64,000 nucleotides of DNA from Ahaetulla prasina (taxonomy: Eukaryota; Chordata; Lepidosauria; Squamata; Colubridae), in NCBI RefSeq assembly GCF_028640845.1, contig NC_080540.1:216239300-216303299 (forward strand), written 5' to 3'. The notes beneath the pieces are model-generated. The model was not told where the DNA came from. It was given only the letters and a program-made list of their open reading frames with translations, and did not search any database. Within the stretch, counting starts at the first letter, position 1; each line of letters opens with the position of its first letter. The translations under genes were made by a program, and so were the position numbers. Of the stretch, positions 22,433 through 33,311 are shown piece by piece.

Positions 22433-23960
22433 ACATAACATAACATCAGAGTTGGAAGGGACCTTGGAGGCTTTCTAGTCCAACCCCCTGCCCAGGCAGG
22501 AAACCCTATACCATCTCAGTCAGATGGTTATCCAACATTTTCTTAAAAATTTCCAGTGTTGGAGCGTTCACAACTTCTGAAGGCAAGTCGTTCCACTTAT
22601 TAATTGTTCTAACTGTCAGGAAATTTCTCCTTAGTTCTAAGTTGCTTCTTTCTTTGACCAGTTTCCACCCATTGCTTCTTGTTCTACCCTCAGGTGCTTT
22701 GGTGAACAGCCTGACTCTCTTCTTTGTGGCAGCCCTGAGATATTGGAACACAGCTATCATGTCTCCCTAGTCCTTCTTTTGTTAAACTAGACATACCCAG
22801 TTCCTGCAACCGTTCTTCATATGTTTTAGCCTCCAGTCTCCTAATCATTATTGTTGCTCTTCTCTGCACTCTTTCTAGAGTCTCAGCATCTTTTTATCAT
22901 CGTGGCGAACAAAACTGGATGCAATATTCCAAGTGTGGACTTACCAAGGCATTATAAAGTGGCACTAACACTTCACGTGATCTTGATTCTATCCCTCTGT
23001 TTATGCAGCCCAGAACTGTGTTGGCTTTTTTAACAGCTGCACACTGCTGGCTCATATCTAAATGGTTATCCACTAGGACTCCAAGATCCCTCTCACAGGT
23101 ACTACTATTGGGCACGGTACCATATACGGTACTGGTGCATTTTGTTTTGGCCTAAATGTAGAACCTTACTTTTTTCACTGTTGAATTTCATTTTGTTAGA
23201 TAGCGCCCAATGTTCAAGTCTGTCAAGATCTTTCTGTAACTTGAGCCTATCTTCTGGAGTGTTGGCTATTCCTGCCAGCTTGGTGTCATCTGCAAATTTG
23301 ATGAGTTCCCCATCTATCCCCTCGTCCAAGTCATTGATGAAGATGTTGAAGAGTACTGGGCCTAAAACAGAGCCTTGGGGTACTCCACTGCATACTTTCC
23401 TCCATGTGGATGTAGTTCCGTTGAGGACTACACGTTGAGTGCGGTTGGTCAGCCAGTTACGAATCCATCTGGTGGTGGTGCTGTCTAACCCACATTTTTC
23501 TACTTTATCTAGTAGTAGGTTATGGTCTACTTTATCAAATGCTTTACTGAAGTCCAAGTAAATTATATCGACAGCATTCCTCTGGTCTACTAATTTTGTC
23601 ATTTTGTCAAAGAATGCGATAAGATTAGTCTGGGATGATCTGTTTTGACAAACCCATGTTGGCTTTTGGTTATTACTTTGTTTGCTTCTAGGTGTTCGTG
23701 ATTCGTTGTTGATTATCTTTTCCAGAATCTTCCCGGTATTGAGGTCAGACTGATAGGTCTGTAGTTTCCTGGATCTGTTTTTCCTTTTTGAAGATGGGAA
23801 CTACATCAGCTCTTTTCCAGTCCTCTGGCAGCTCCTGTGCTCCAGGATCTTTGAAAGATATAGTTCAGTGGTTCTGAGTTCATGTCTGCCAGTTCCTTCA
23901 GAACCTTGGGTGTAATCCATCCGTCCTGGTGATTTGAACTCGTCTAGGTAGACAGGTGTT
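22433..23960 (-). mobile_element. CR1 LINE, duplicated copy A
   Basis: Minus-strand CR1 from the (TGTTA)n tail through the C-terminal domain (23115-22506) and RT blocks (23602-23105: [31 protein letters not shown]). It breaks off at CAGGTGTTCA (23958) and switches into a different duplicated segment. Frames are broken by several indels. Nearly the same sequence as 24255-25760. Confidence 0.9.
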
Positions 23961-24254
23961 CAGACACCCAAAACCCATCTCCATCATATCACCAGGGTGG
24001 GCTGTCTCCATTTCTCCTCCCAAGTCCCAGCAACCTGGACTTTTGATTTTGTGATCTGGAAGTCCTGGCCTATGGCATATGTGCCTTGAATACAATGTTG
24101 ATGTATAATGTAAGTGGGATGGGGCTGCATGTTTGATGGCTTTGAAGGGGTCCACACACAGTCATATCTTTGGGAGTTCCCCAACTGGCAGAAGGTCCAC
24201 AACTTATTTCTTTCTTCATTGTGTTCTTGAATATTCTCAGAGCAACAGTAACAG
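23955..24254. repeat. segment duplicated at 26152-26455 and 29780-30085
   Basis: A roughly 300-bp stretch from ACAGGTGTTCAGACACCC to GAGCAACAGTAACAGAGTTG, sandwiched between two CR1 copies. Here it differs from the other two copies mainly by one-base losses in homopolymers. Confidence 0.88.
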
Positions 24255-25976
24255 AGTTGGAAGGACCTTGGAGGCTTCTAGTCCAACCCCTGCCCAGGCA
24301 GGAAACCCTATACCATCTCAGTCAGATGGTTATCCAACATTTTCTTAAAATTTCCAGTGTTGGAGCATTCACAACTTCTGAAGGCAAGTCGTTCCACTTA
24401 TTAATTGTTCTAACTGTCAGGAAATTTCTCCTTAGTTCTAAGTTGCTTCTTTCTTTGACCAGTTTCCACCCATTGCTTCTTGTTCTACCTCAGGTGCTTT
24501 GGTGAACAGCCTGACTCTCTTCTTTGTGGCAGCCCCAAGATATTGGAACACAGCTATCATGTCTCCCTAGTCCTTCTTTTGTTAAACTAGACATACCCAG
24601 TTCCTGCAACCGTTCTTCATATGTTTTATCCTCCAGTCCCTAATCATCTTTGTTGCTCTTCTCTGCACTCTTTCTAGAGTCTCAACATCTTTTTACATCG
24701 TATACCAAAACTGGATGCAATATTCCAAGTGTGGCCTTACCAAGGCATTATAAAGTGGCACTAACACTTCACGTGATCTTGATTCTATCCTCTGTTTATG
24801 CAGCCCAGAACTGTGTTGGCTTTTTAACAGCTGCTGCACACTGCTGGCTCATATCTAAATGGTTATCCACTAGGACTCCAAGATCCCTCTCACAGGTACT
24901 ACTATTGAGCAAGGTACCACATATATGGTACTGGTGCATTTTGTTTTTTTGGCCTAAATGTAGAACCTTACTTTTTTCACTGTTGAATTTCATTTTGTTA
25001 GATAGCGCCCAATGTTCAAGTCTGTCAAGATCTTTCTGTAACTTGAGCCTATCTTCTGGAGTGTTGGCTATTCCTGCCAGCTTGGTGTCATCTGCAAATT
25101 TGATGAGTTCCCCATCTATCCCCTCGTCCAAGTCATTGATGAAGATGTTGAAGAGTACTGGGCCTAAAACAGAGCCTTGGGGTACCCCACTGCATACTTC
25201 CCTCCATGTGGATGTAGTTCCGTTGAGGACTACACGTTGAGTGCGGTTGGTCAGCCAGTTACGAATCCATCTGGTGGTGGTGCTGTCTAACCCACATTTT
25301 TCTACTTTATCTAGTAGTAGGTTATGGTCTACTTTATCAAATGCTTTACTGAAGTCCAAGTAAATTATATCGACAGCATTCCTCTGGTCTACTAATTTTG
25401 TCATTTTGTCAAAGAATGCGATAAGATTAGTCTGGCATGATCTGTTTTGACAAACCCATGTTGGCTTTTGGTTATTACTTTGTTTGCTTCTAGGTGTTCG
25501 TGATTCGTTGTTGATTATCTTTTCCAGAATCTTCCCGGTATTGAGGTCAGACTGATAGGTCTGTAGTTTCCTGGATCTGTTTTTTTCCTTTTTGAAGATG
25601 GGAACTACATCAGCTCTTTTCCAGTCCTCTGGCAGCCCCCTGTGCTCCAGGATCTTTGAAAGATATAGTTCAGTGGTTCTGAGTTCATGTCTGCCAGTTC
25701 CTTCAGAACCTTGGGTGTAATCCATCCGTCCTGGTGATTTGAACTCGTCTAGGTAGACAGGTGTTCACTTACCATTTTCTTCCCTATTTTAACTTGTGTT
25801 TCTAATCTGTTTTTGTAGTGCTGTTTTGATAGGTTGGATTGTTTTTCCTTTGTGTAAAGACAGATGCAAAATATGAGTTAAGTAGACCTGCTTTCTCCCT
25901 GTTGCTTGTCATCTTCTTGCCACTTTCTCCCAGCAATGGGCCAATTGTTTCCTTGACTTTTTCTTGTTTTTAACAT
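24255..25976 (-). mobile_element. CR1 LINE, duplicated copy B
   Basis: Second minus-strand CR1 in direct tandem with copy A. It is longer at its 5' side (25760-25976) and contains an open RT segment of 309 codons (25725-24796) with [26 protein letters not shown] and FADDTKLAG. Frameshifts in homopolymers break both ends. It joins GGTGGGAAGGAAGTAG sequence at 25976. Confidence 0.9.
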
Positions 25977-26454
25977 GGTGGGAAGGAAGTAGATTTCACC
26001 CCGATTGCAAGGTATGAAAAATTCATCTTCCTTGTCTTAATTAAATAGTGAAATAAGATCATTGAAAGCAGGTGTGAATTATGTTGTTTTGGAGCCTCTA
26101 TAACAGCAGTTTTCAACCATGGTGTTGCAGCACATTGACATGAAAGGTCTACAGGTGTTCAGACACCCAAAAACCCATCTCCATCATATCACCAGGGGTG
26201 GGCTGTCTCCATTTCTCCTCCCAAGTCCCAGCAACCTGGACTTTTGATTTTGTGATCTGGAAGTCCTGGCCTATGGCATATGTGCCTTGAATACAATGTT
26301 GATGTATAATGTAAGTGGGATGGGGCTGCATGTTTGATGGCTTTGAAGGGGTCCACACACAGTCATATCTTTGGGAGTTCCCCAACTGGCAGAAGGTCCA
26401 CAACTTATTTCTTTCTTCATTGTGTTCTTGAATATTCTCAGAGCAACAGTAACA

Positions 26455-26592
26455 GAGTTGGAAGGGACCTTGGAGGTGATCTAGCCCAACCCCCTGCTTC
26501 ACACAGGAGACCTGTACTAGGGATTCGAACTGCTGAACTGCCGACCTTTCTGATCAACAAGCTCAGTGTCTTAGCCACTGAGCCACCTAGTC
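26455..26592 (-). mobile_element. SINE with Sauria-type head and CR1-type 3' tail
   Basis: The minus strand starts GTGGCTCAGTGGCTAAGACA, then GAGCTTGTTGATCAGAAAGG and the B-box GTTCGAATCCC, as in the Sauria SINE at 53680. It then switches to the CR1 3' end (GGTTGGGCTAGATCACCTCC, AAGGTCCCTTCCAACTCT). It is probably mobilised by CR1 rather than Bov-B. It is duplicated at 30084-30221, with a partial copy from 30719. Confidence 0.8.
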
Positions 26593-26810
26593 ACTGCTTA
26601 CTGTCTCGTATTATTATTTTCTTATACTGCTTTGGAATAAAGCGTTATTATATACTCATACTACTGTGGTCATTCCCTTTGAATCCAAAAGAACCTGTGA
26701 CTCAACCCTTACAGGGAAATACGTTATGTTGTCCACCCATGGGTTATTCCGAAAGGCGAGGCAGAGATGATTGAACAATCTCCTAAGATCAGGAACCCTC
26801 TACAACTGTG

Positions 26811-27497
26811 TCCCCAACATTTTTGGCACCAGAGAACAGTTTTGTGGAAAACAATTTTTCCATGGACCGGGGGTTGGGTGCAGGGGTGAAATGTAAAAAT
26901 TGTTACTACCGGTTCTGTGGGCGTGGCTTGGTGGGGGGAGGTAATGTGACTGGCTGGGCGTGGCCAACTTTTTTTTTTTTTACTTTTAAAAGCATTTTTT
27001 CTACAACCTCTTTGGCGGAAGAGGTTGTAAAAAAATGCTTTTAAAAGCCTCTGGTGATCAGGCAACTCAGCTGGGATCGCCAGAGGAGCCTTTTAAAAGC
27101 ATTTTTTCTACAACCTCTTTGGCCGAAGAGGTTGTCAAAAAAATGCTTTTAAAGGGTTCTGACGATCCCAGCTGAGTTGCACAATCATCAGGGACTTTTT
27201 TTTTATTTTTAAAAGCATTTTTTTGGCTGAAGAAAAAATGCTTTTAAAAGTAAAAAAAAACCCTCTGATGATTGCACACCTCAGCTGGGAGTGCAGGGGG
27301 GAGGGATTTTTGCTACCGGTTCTCCGAACCACCCACTGCCATCGCTACCAGATCAGGCGATCTGGTCCGAACCGGGAGCATTTCACCCCTGGTTGGGTGG
27401 GAGAGAAGGAGTATGCCACCTAGATCCTGTGCATTCACACTTTTGTTTGCCTATCACTTCCCTCCAGCTCTGTGACCTGGTTCCTAACAGGGTTGCA
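26811..27497. mobile_element. hAT-like MITE (outer), interrupted
   Basis: The left half TGTCCCCAACATTTTTGGCACC with GGAAAACAATTTTTCCATGG stops at GTTGGGTG. The right half resumes at GTTGGGTG (27392) with GCCACCTAGATCC and CCTGGTTCCTAACAGGG. The interrupting sequence is 26881-27391. The ends resemble the widespread CAGNGGTCCCCAACCTTTTTGGCACC hAT group, but the terminal CAG is degraded. Confidence 0.68.
26881..27391. mobile_element. hAT-like ACCGGT MITE (inner) with perfect TSD and internal hairpins
   Basis: Ends CAGGGGTGAAATG and CATTTCACCCCTG are perfectly inverted. Flanks GTTGGGTG (26873-26880, 27392-27399) are identical 8-bp repeats. Inside are three palindromes of the type AAAGCATTTTTTCTACAACC...GGTTGTAAAAAAATGCTTT (27000-27250). 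Expanded relatives are at 31057-31765 and, truncated, at 30510-30600. Confidence 0.92.
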
Positions 27498-27734
27498 GTC
27501 TCCTTCTCTGTGAGTTAAATAGGGCTGAGAGACAATAACGGTTCCCAAAGTCACTTTGTTATAATTGAGGAAAGACATGGCCCAAGTGTTCTTCTTTTTA
27601 CCTTACAAATATAATATTATAAATTATTAATGAAACATATTCATTTATAAATATTAAAATATTATGCATTGATGTTTGGCAGAAGAAAAAAAACCCTGCC
27701 ATATAACTCGGGTTGTTAGAGAGCATCGTTTGCA

Positions 27735-28010
27735 GAACAGGTGAGGATGTGATGTACAGACATGAATTTTACCTCATTCCTTGCAGTTGTGACCTTTCTG
27801 AAACCTGGCAAACACATGTCTGGAATTCTAAATTGTGGGAAAAATAGCTGGGGGTAGAGGGTGGGGGAAAGGGAAGAGCTGCAAAAATCCACCAGATACT
27901 TTTCTCCAGTTAGAGCCCCAGACATGTGTTTGTCCTGTTGCAGGATAAAGAAGCAACTGCAAATCATGAACCCAAAGGTGGAAGGTGTTCATCACTTCAC
28001 AGAACATCAG
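27735..28010. repeat. imperfect inverted repeat
   Basis: CAAACACATGTCTGG at about 27810 faces CCAGACATGTGTTTG at about 27924. Outward similarity continues as TTGCAGTTG.. versus ..CAACTGCAA and CAGAACAGGTGA.. versus ..TCACAGAACATCAG. The arms are about 90 bp with a spacer of about 95 bp. Overlapping open frames on both strands follow from this symmetry, and I recognise no protein. Confidence 0.55.
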
Positions 28011-28111
28011 GCTCATGTTTTCTGCTATATTGGTAGAAGTATGAATGAGTTGCTTCCACAGTACTCGATTTTCTTTGCCTGTTTCCTGGTTCAAGTCTTT
28101 GTTTTTCAGAC

Positions 28112-28969
28112 TGTCCATCTGGTTCAGTTCCAAGCCGGGAGAAAGACACTGGAAATATGGAAGCTGTTTGGAAAGATGGTTTAATGATGGAGCAGAATCA
28201 CCAAGCACATAGCTCTGATGCAGCTGATCACCTGGACTTGAGAGTGTGTGTGGGGGGGTATTTATACCTTATCTTGGGCTTTGCACTTTAGCTTTCTGTT
28301 CCTGTGCAAGAACATGTATTTTATTGGCTGTTGTCAGCCTCCCGTGATGCCATGTACAAATCCTAGGAGCTTGTCTGAGCTACGATTGGTTGAAGTTTGG
28401 GCCAATGCAATGAAGGGGCTGGTTGGGCAATTCCTATTATGGCTGAGGGCTAATCCTACCTTTGTTCAGACCTTGCTGCAGGGAATTTTTTTGCCTAAGA
28501 ATAGAGCTATCTAGATCTCAATAAGCTTAACCGGGCCGGATAGCTCAGGCTGGTAAAGCCTGTTATTAAGAACACAAAGCCTGCAATTACTGCAGGTTCA
28601 AGCCCGGCCCAAGGTTGACTCAGCCTTCCATCCTTTATAAGGTAGGTAAAATGAGGACCCAGATTGTTGGGGGGGCAATAAGTTGACTTTGTAAAAATAT
28701 ACAAATAGAATGAGACTATTGCCTTATACACTGTAAGCCGCCCTGAGTCTTCGGAGAAGGGCGGGGTATAAATGTAAACAAAAAAAAAAAAGCTCTTTAT
28801 CTCTTAAGTGCTGACAACTGCTGTGGGCTATTAAAAAAAGGTGGGGGCTGCTTTCCAAGAGCATGTTTCTCAATTTCTCATCCAGGGAAATATAAAATTC
28901 TGCCTTTTTAAAAAAAATTCTCAAAATATTTCATTCTTCTAGGAGAGGGATGGGTGCTAACTTTCTACA
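28112..28969 (-). mobile_element. solo LTR-like element interrupted by a SINE
   Basis: It shares both ends with 35054-35626: CATCTGG(G)TTCAGTTCCAAG, GACACTGGAAA and GGAAAGATGGTTTAATG at the left; TTTCTCATCCAGGGAAATAT and GGGTGCTAA..CTACA at the right. On the minus strand it starts TGTAG, has an ATTAAA signal near its 3' side, and ends ..GGACA. A 4-bp AGAC occurs at both edges (28108-28111, 28970-28973), but the left edge is uncertain because similarity to the second copy may extend about 12 bp further. Confidence 0.62.
28528..28790 (+). mobile_element. tRNA-derived SINE with L2-type tail, inside the LTR
   Basis: GCCGGATAGCTCAGGCTGG head, GCAGGTTCAAGCCCGG B-box, AAAATGAGGACCCAG core and GCCGCCCTGAGTCTTCGGAG tail ending in poly(A) rather than (AAT)n. 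It has the same structure as 475-723. The SINE is absent from the related LTR at 35054, so it inserted after that family spread. Confidence 0.82.
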
Positions 28970-29219
28970 AGACCCATAAGTAACCCTTTGCATAATGAAA
29001 GGAAACAGTAGGATAGGAACGGTAGGCACATTTGTGCTCTTACGCATGCCCCTTATAGACCTCTTAGAAATGGGGTGAGGTCAATAGTAGACAGTTTTTG
29101 GTTAAAGCTTTGGGGACTTTGAGAAGAGACCACAGAGTCAGGTAGTGTATTCCAAGCATTAACAACTTTGTTACTGAAGTCATATTTTCTGCAATCAAGA
29201 TTGAAGCGGTTAACATTAA

Positions 29220-29262
29220 GTTTATCTTAACATTAACATTAATTAATTAATTAATTAACATT
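29220..29262. repeat. short (ATTA)n-type tract
   Basis: AACATTAACATTAATTAATTAATTAA followed by another AACATTAAG. Low-complexity AT repeat. Confidence 0.7.
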
Positions 29263-29382
29263 AAGCTCATCTGGTATAAACAAGTAATCCGGAACCTTGA
29301 AAGTGAAACCTTGATGGTTTCACTTTTTAACGTTGAACCATAAAGGTCTTATTCTTGGCAGAAATAGGAGAAGCATTGCAAG

Positions 29383-29632
29383 GTAGGGTGAAATGCTACC
29401 GGTTCGGACCGGTTCAACTGAACCAGTAGCGATGGTGGCGGGTGGTTCGGAGAGCTGGTAGCGATGGCAGCGCGAGGCTCCGCCCACCTGACCGGTCATC
29501 ATTACTGTTTTTTACTGCATCCTGTTTTTTACCTGTGCATGTGCAGAAGGGTTTGCGCATGCGCAGAGGGTCCGCGCGTGTGCGGCACATGCACTTCCGA
29601 AGTGGTGGGGAAGGGAAGTAGATTTCACCCCG
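29383..29632. mobile_element. hAT-like ACCGGT MITE with perfect 8-bp TSD
   Basis: Flanked by identical ATTGCAAG (29375-29382, 29633-29640). Ends GTAGGGTGAAATG and TTTCACCCCG are slightly degraded. The interior contains CTACCGGTTCGG, GGCTCCGCCCACCTGACCGG and the palindrome TGCGCATGCGCA at 29554-29565. Only its right end is present at 25979-26013, so the 25979 segment derives from this arrangement. Confidence 0.85.
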
Positions 29633-30610
29633 ATTGCAAGGTATGAAAAATTCATCTTCCTTGTCTTAATTAAATAGTGAAATAAGATCATTGAAAGCAG
29701 GTGTGAATTATGTTGTTTTGGAGCCTCTATAACAGCAGTTTTCAACCATGGTGTTGCAGCACATTGACATGAAAGGTCTACAGGTGTTCAGACACCCAAA
29801 AACCCATCTCCATCATATCACCAGGGGTGGGCTGTCTCCATTTCTCCTCCCAAGTCCCAGCAACCTGGACTTTTGATTTTGTGATCTGGAAGTCCTGGCC
29901 TATGGCATATGTGCCTTGAATACAATGTTGATGTATAATGTAAGTGGGATGGGGCTGCATGTTTGATGGCTTTGAAGGGGTCCACACACAGTCATATCTT
30001 TGGGAGTTCCCCAACTGGCAGAAGGTCCACAACTTATTTCTTTCTTCATTGTGTTCTTGAATATTCTCAGAGCAACAGTAACAGAGTTGGAAGGGACCTT
30101 GGAGGTGATCTAGCCCAACCCCCTGCTTCACACAGGAGACCTGTACTAGGGATTCGAACTGCTGAACTGCCGACCTTTCTGATCAACAAGCTCAGTGTCT
30201 TAGCCACTGAGCCACCTAGTCACTGCTTACTGTCTCGTATTATTATTTTCTTATACTGCTTTGGAATAAAGCGTTATTATATACTCATACTACTGTGGTC
30301 ATTCCCTTTGAATCCAAAAGAACCTGTGACTCAACCCTTACAGGGAAATACGTTATGTTGTCCACCCATGGGTTATTCCGAAAGGCGAGGCAGAGATGAT
30401 TGAACAATCTCCTAAGATCAGGAACCCTCTACAACTGTGTCCCCAACATTTTTGGCACCAGAGAACAATTTTGTGGAAAACAATTTTTCCATGGACCGGG
30501 GGTTGGGTGCAGGGGTGAAATGTAAAAATTGTTACTACCGGTTCTGTGGGGGGAGGTAATGTGACTGGCTGGGCGTGGCCAACTTTTTTTTTTTTTTAAA
30601 GCATTTTTGG
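29606..30610. repeat. segmental duplication, copy 2
   Basis: Matches 25979-26975 almost base for base, then switches within GGCTGAAGAAAAAA into sequence matching 27685-27790 (30615-30719), which in turn switches at GACCTTTCTGA back to 26546 onward. The result is a chimeric copy. Confidence 0.9.
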
Positions 30611-30718
30611 CTGAAGAAAAAACCCTGCCATATAACTCGGGTTGTTAGAGAGCATCGTTTGCAGAACAGGTGAGGATGTGATGTACAGACATGAATTTTA
30701 CCTCATTCCTTGCAGTTG

Positions 30719-31972
30719 TGACCTTTCTGATCAACAAGCTCAGTGTCTTAGCCACTGAGCCACCTAGTCACTGCTTACTGTCTCGTATTATTATTTTCTT
30801 ATACTGCTTTGGAATAAAGCGTTATTATATACTCATACTACTGTGGTCATTCCCTTTGAATCCAAAAGAACCTGTGACTCAACCCTTACAGGGAAATCGT
30901 TATGTTGTCCACCCATGGGTTATTCCGAAAGGCGAGGCAGAGATGATTGAACAATCTCCTAAGATCAGGAACCCTCTACAACTGTGTCCCCAACATTTTT
31001 GGCACCAGAGAACAGTTTTGTGGAAAACAATTTTTCCATGGACCGGGGGTTGGGTGCAGGGGTGAAATGTAAAAATTGTTACTACCGGTTCTGTGGGGAG
31101 GTAATGTGACTGGGTGGGCGTAGCCAACTTTTTTTTTTTACTTTTGAAAGCATTTTTTCTACAACCTCTTCGGATGAAGAGGTTGTAAAAATGCTTTTAA
31201 AAGCCTCTGATGATCAGGCAACTCAGCTGGGATCGCCAGAGGAGCCTTTTAAAAGCATTTTTTCTACAACCTCTTGGGCCGAAGAGATTGTAGAAAAAAT
31301 GCTTTTAAAGAGTTCTGACAATCCCAGCTGAGTTGCACAATCATCAGGGACTTTTTTATTTTTAAAGCATTTTTCTACAACCTCTTTGGCGGAAGAGGTT
31401 GTAAAAAAATGCTTTTAAAAGCCTCTGGTGATCAGGCAACTCAGCTGGGATCGCCAGAGGAGCCTTTTAAAAGCATTTTTTCTACAACCTCTTTGGCCGA
31501 AGAGGTTGTCAAAAAAATGCTTTTAAAGGGTTCTGACGATCCCAGCTGAGTTGCACAATCATCAGGGACTTTTTTTTTATTTTTAAAAGCATTTTTTTGG
31601 CTGAAGAAAAAATGCTTTTAAAAGTAAAAAAAAACCCTCTGATGATTGCACACCTCAGCTGGGCGTGCAGGGGGGAGGGATTTTTGCTACCGGTTCTCCG
31701 AACCACCCACTGCCATCGCTACCAGATCGGGCGATCTGGTCCGAACCGGGAGCATTTCACCCCTGGTTGGGTGGGAGAGAAGGAGTATGCCACCTAGATC
31801 CTGTGCATTCACACTTTTGTTTGCCTATCACTTCCCTCCAGCTCTGTGACCTGGTTCCTAACGGGGTTGCAGTCTCCTTCTCTGTGAGTTAAATAGGGCT
31901 GAGAGACAATAACGGTTCCCAAAGTCACTTTGTTATAATTGAGGAAAGACATGGCCCAAGTGTTCTTCTTTT
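30719..31972. repeat. segmental duplication, copy 3
   Basis: Matches 26546-27598. The inner MITE is larger here (31057-31765, 709 bp against 511 bp) because a hairpin-bearing unit of about 216 bp is duplicated (near 31161 and 31377). The copy ends at CTTCTTTTTAC, where sequence of another duplicated block (31973 onward) begins. Confidence 0.9.
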
Positions 31973-33119
31973 TACACAAAAGGTCATTTTCATTAACCTT
32001 CACATGGCTCCATGTGGCCTCATTGCCCAAAGGCATACGGTTATTTACAATTTCCCTTCATCCTATGCAAAGCTAAACAACTCTTGAGTAGGAGGCTAAT
32101 ATATGTTAAGTGCCAGAAGCGCATTCCAATTAAGTATTAGCGTAGGTTGGAAATCATCCAAAACATTCAGTGAAAAACCATTTTCAATCATTTTCATTAA
32201 AATTAATAGCCAGCCTGAAAAAGAAAAAAAATAATGTGTCCAGGGAGTAGGGAAGTAGTTTGAAACAGCCACCAGTATTGCTGAAGCAAAGCATTTGTAG
32301 ATATCACATTCTTATCTGGGCCTATGAAGTTTGTGGAATTATCTAAATTGCAATATCATATACCAGGGGTCTACAGAGTTGGCAATTTTTTGGCCGGCTG
32401 AAGAATTTGGAGAATTGAAGTCCACAAATCTTAAAAGTTGCCAACATTGGAGAGCCTGGGCTCATAAGATATTGGATACGGGTAGATATCAGGCATCTTT
32501 TGATCTGCATGAATATCCAACTTTACAAGGAATAGGTGATCACTTACTTATTCTTTGGTTTGAAGCAAAGAATAAAAATGTGATCTTGTGCTCCTGATCT
32601 CCATTTTCCAATCCTAACCCTAGAGAAGGTTGTCAATAGAATAAAAAACAATATAACTCTTAACTGATTAGAACTTGGAGAAGAATGTTGATACAATTGA
32701 GCTTCCTTGATTAGCAGGATGGTGTTGCTGGGGAAGGAAGGCATTAGCCATCTACCAAGGGTGATCCGAGACATAAAATGGACGACCAGATGCCAGGATT
32801 CCTGGAACATGCAAAGCTTTATTAAATAGGACAAACAACATACAAGGGAATTCTCATCTCGACCAGGCATGAGAGACAGTGTCATGTTGCATCTGTAGCT
32901 ATGGGTTCTTTAGCACCCAGATTTATAATCCCAGGCTTCCATCTGGCACCAGGAAACAGTGCTAGGGTGGTTGATTGTGACATTGACAATTGTACCTCCT
33001 GCTCCCCAAGCTGCATGCAATAAATCTATAGATGGAATGGGAAGCTAGTTACATAATCAAGGAGAGCAAAGGGGTTAATTACATCCTTAGCAAAGAATGG
33101 AATGGCTATTTATACTGAA
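31973..33119. repeat. 1.15-kb segmental duplication, copy 1
   Basis: From TTTACACAAAAGGTCATTTT to TGGCTATTTATACTGAAA. It recurs at 33302-34855. It includes a single VNTR unit, a hAT-like MITE and a region with minus-strand AATAAAGC (32815-32825) that could be an LTR remnant. Confidence 0.92.
32364..32458. mobile_element. hAT-like foldback MITE
   Basis: CAGGGGTCTACAGAGTTGGC at the left and GCCAACATTGGAGAGCCTG at the right are inverted, with GAATTGAAGTCCACAAATC in between. The target duplication is not clear. Confidence 0.72.
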
Positions 33120-33311
33120 AGAGAACAAAAAACTATACACACCGTTTGTGAAACAGCCCCTCATCTTTCAGTAAAAAAAAAAAAAAAGTTAAAACAGTAA
33201 AGCAGAGATTGAATGGAAGATCATATATACCGGTACTTGTTATTATTTATTTATTGAGAATGACAAGCCTTCTTTTCGCATTTAGTGCTCACATATTTTT
33301 TTTTACACAAA

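Larger units (their letters stand above)
25979..27600. repeat. segmental duplication, copy 1
   Basis: Parts recur at 29606-30610 (from the start to about 26975) and 30719-31972 (from about 26546 to 27598). It carries a SINE, a hAT-like outer element and a nested ACCGGT element. Identity by eye is very high. Confidence 0.92.

Noticed and set aside
29778..30403. Conserved 117- and 146-codon frames found identically at 26149-26774
   Set aside because: Conservation is due to recent segmental duplication, and the frames run through a SINE. No selection can be inferred.
32640..32900. Minus-strand LTR suggested by AATAAAGC near 32820
   Set aside because: No TG...CA ends or target duplication could be found. 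Left as an unassigned part of the duplicated block.
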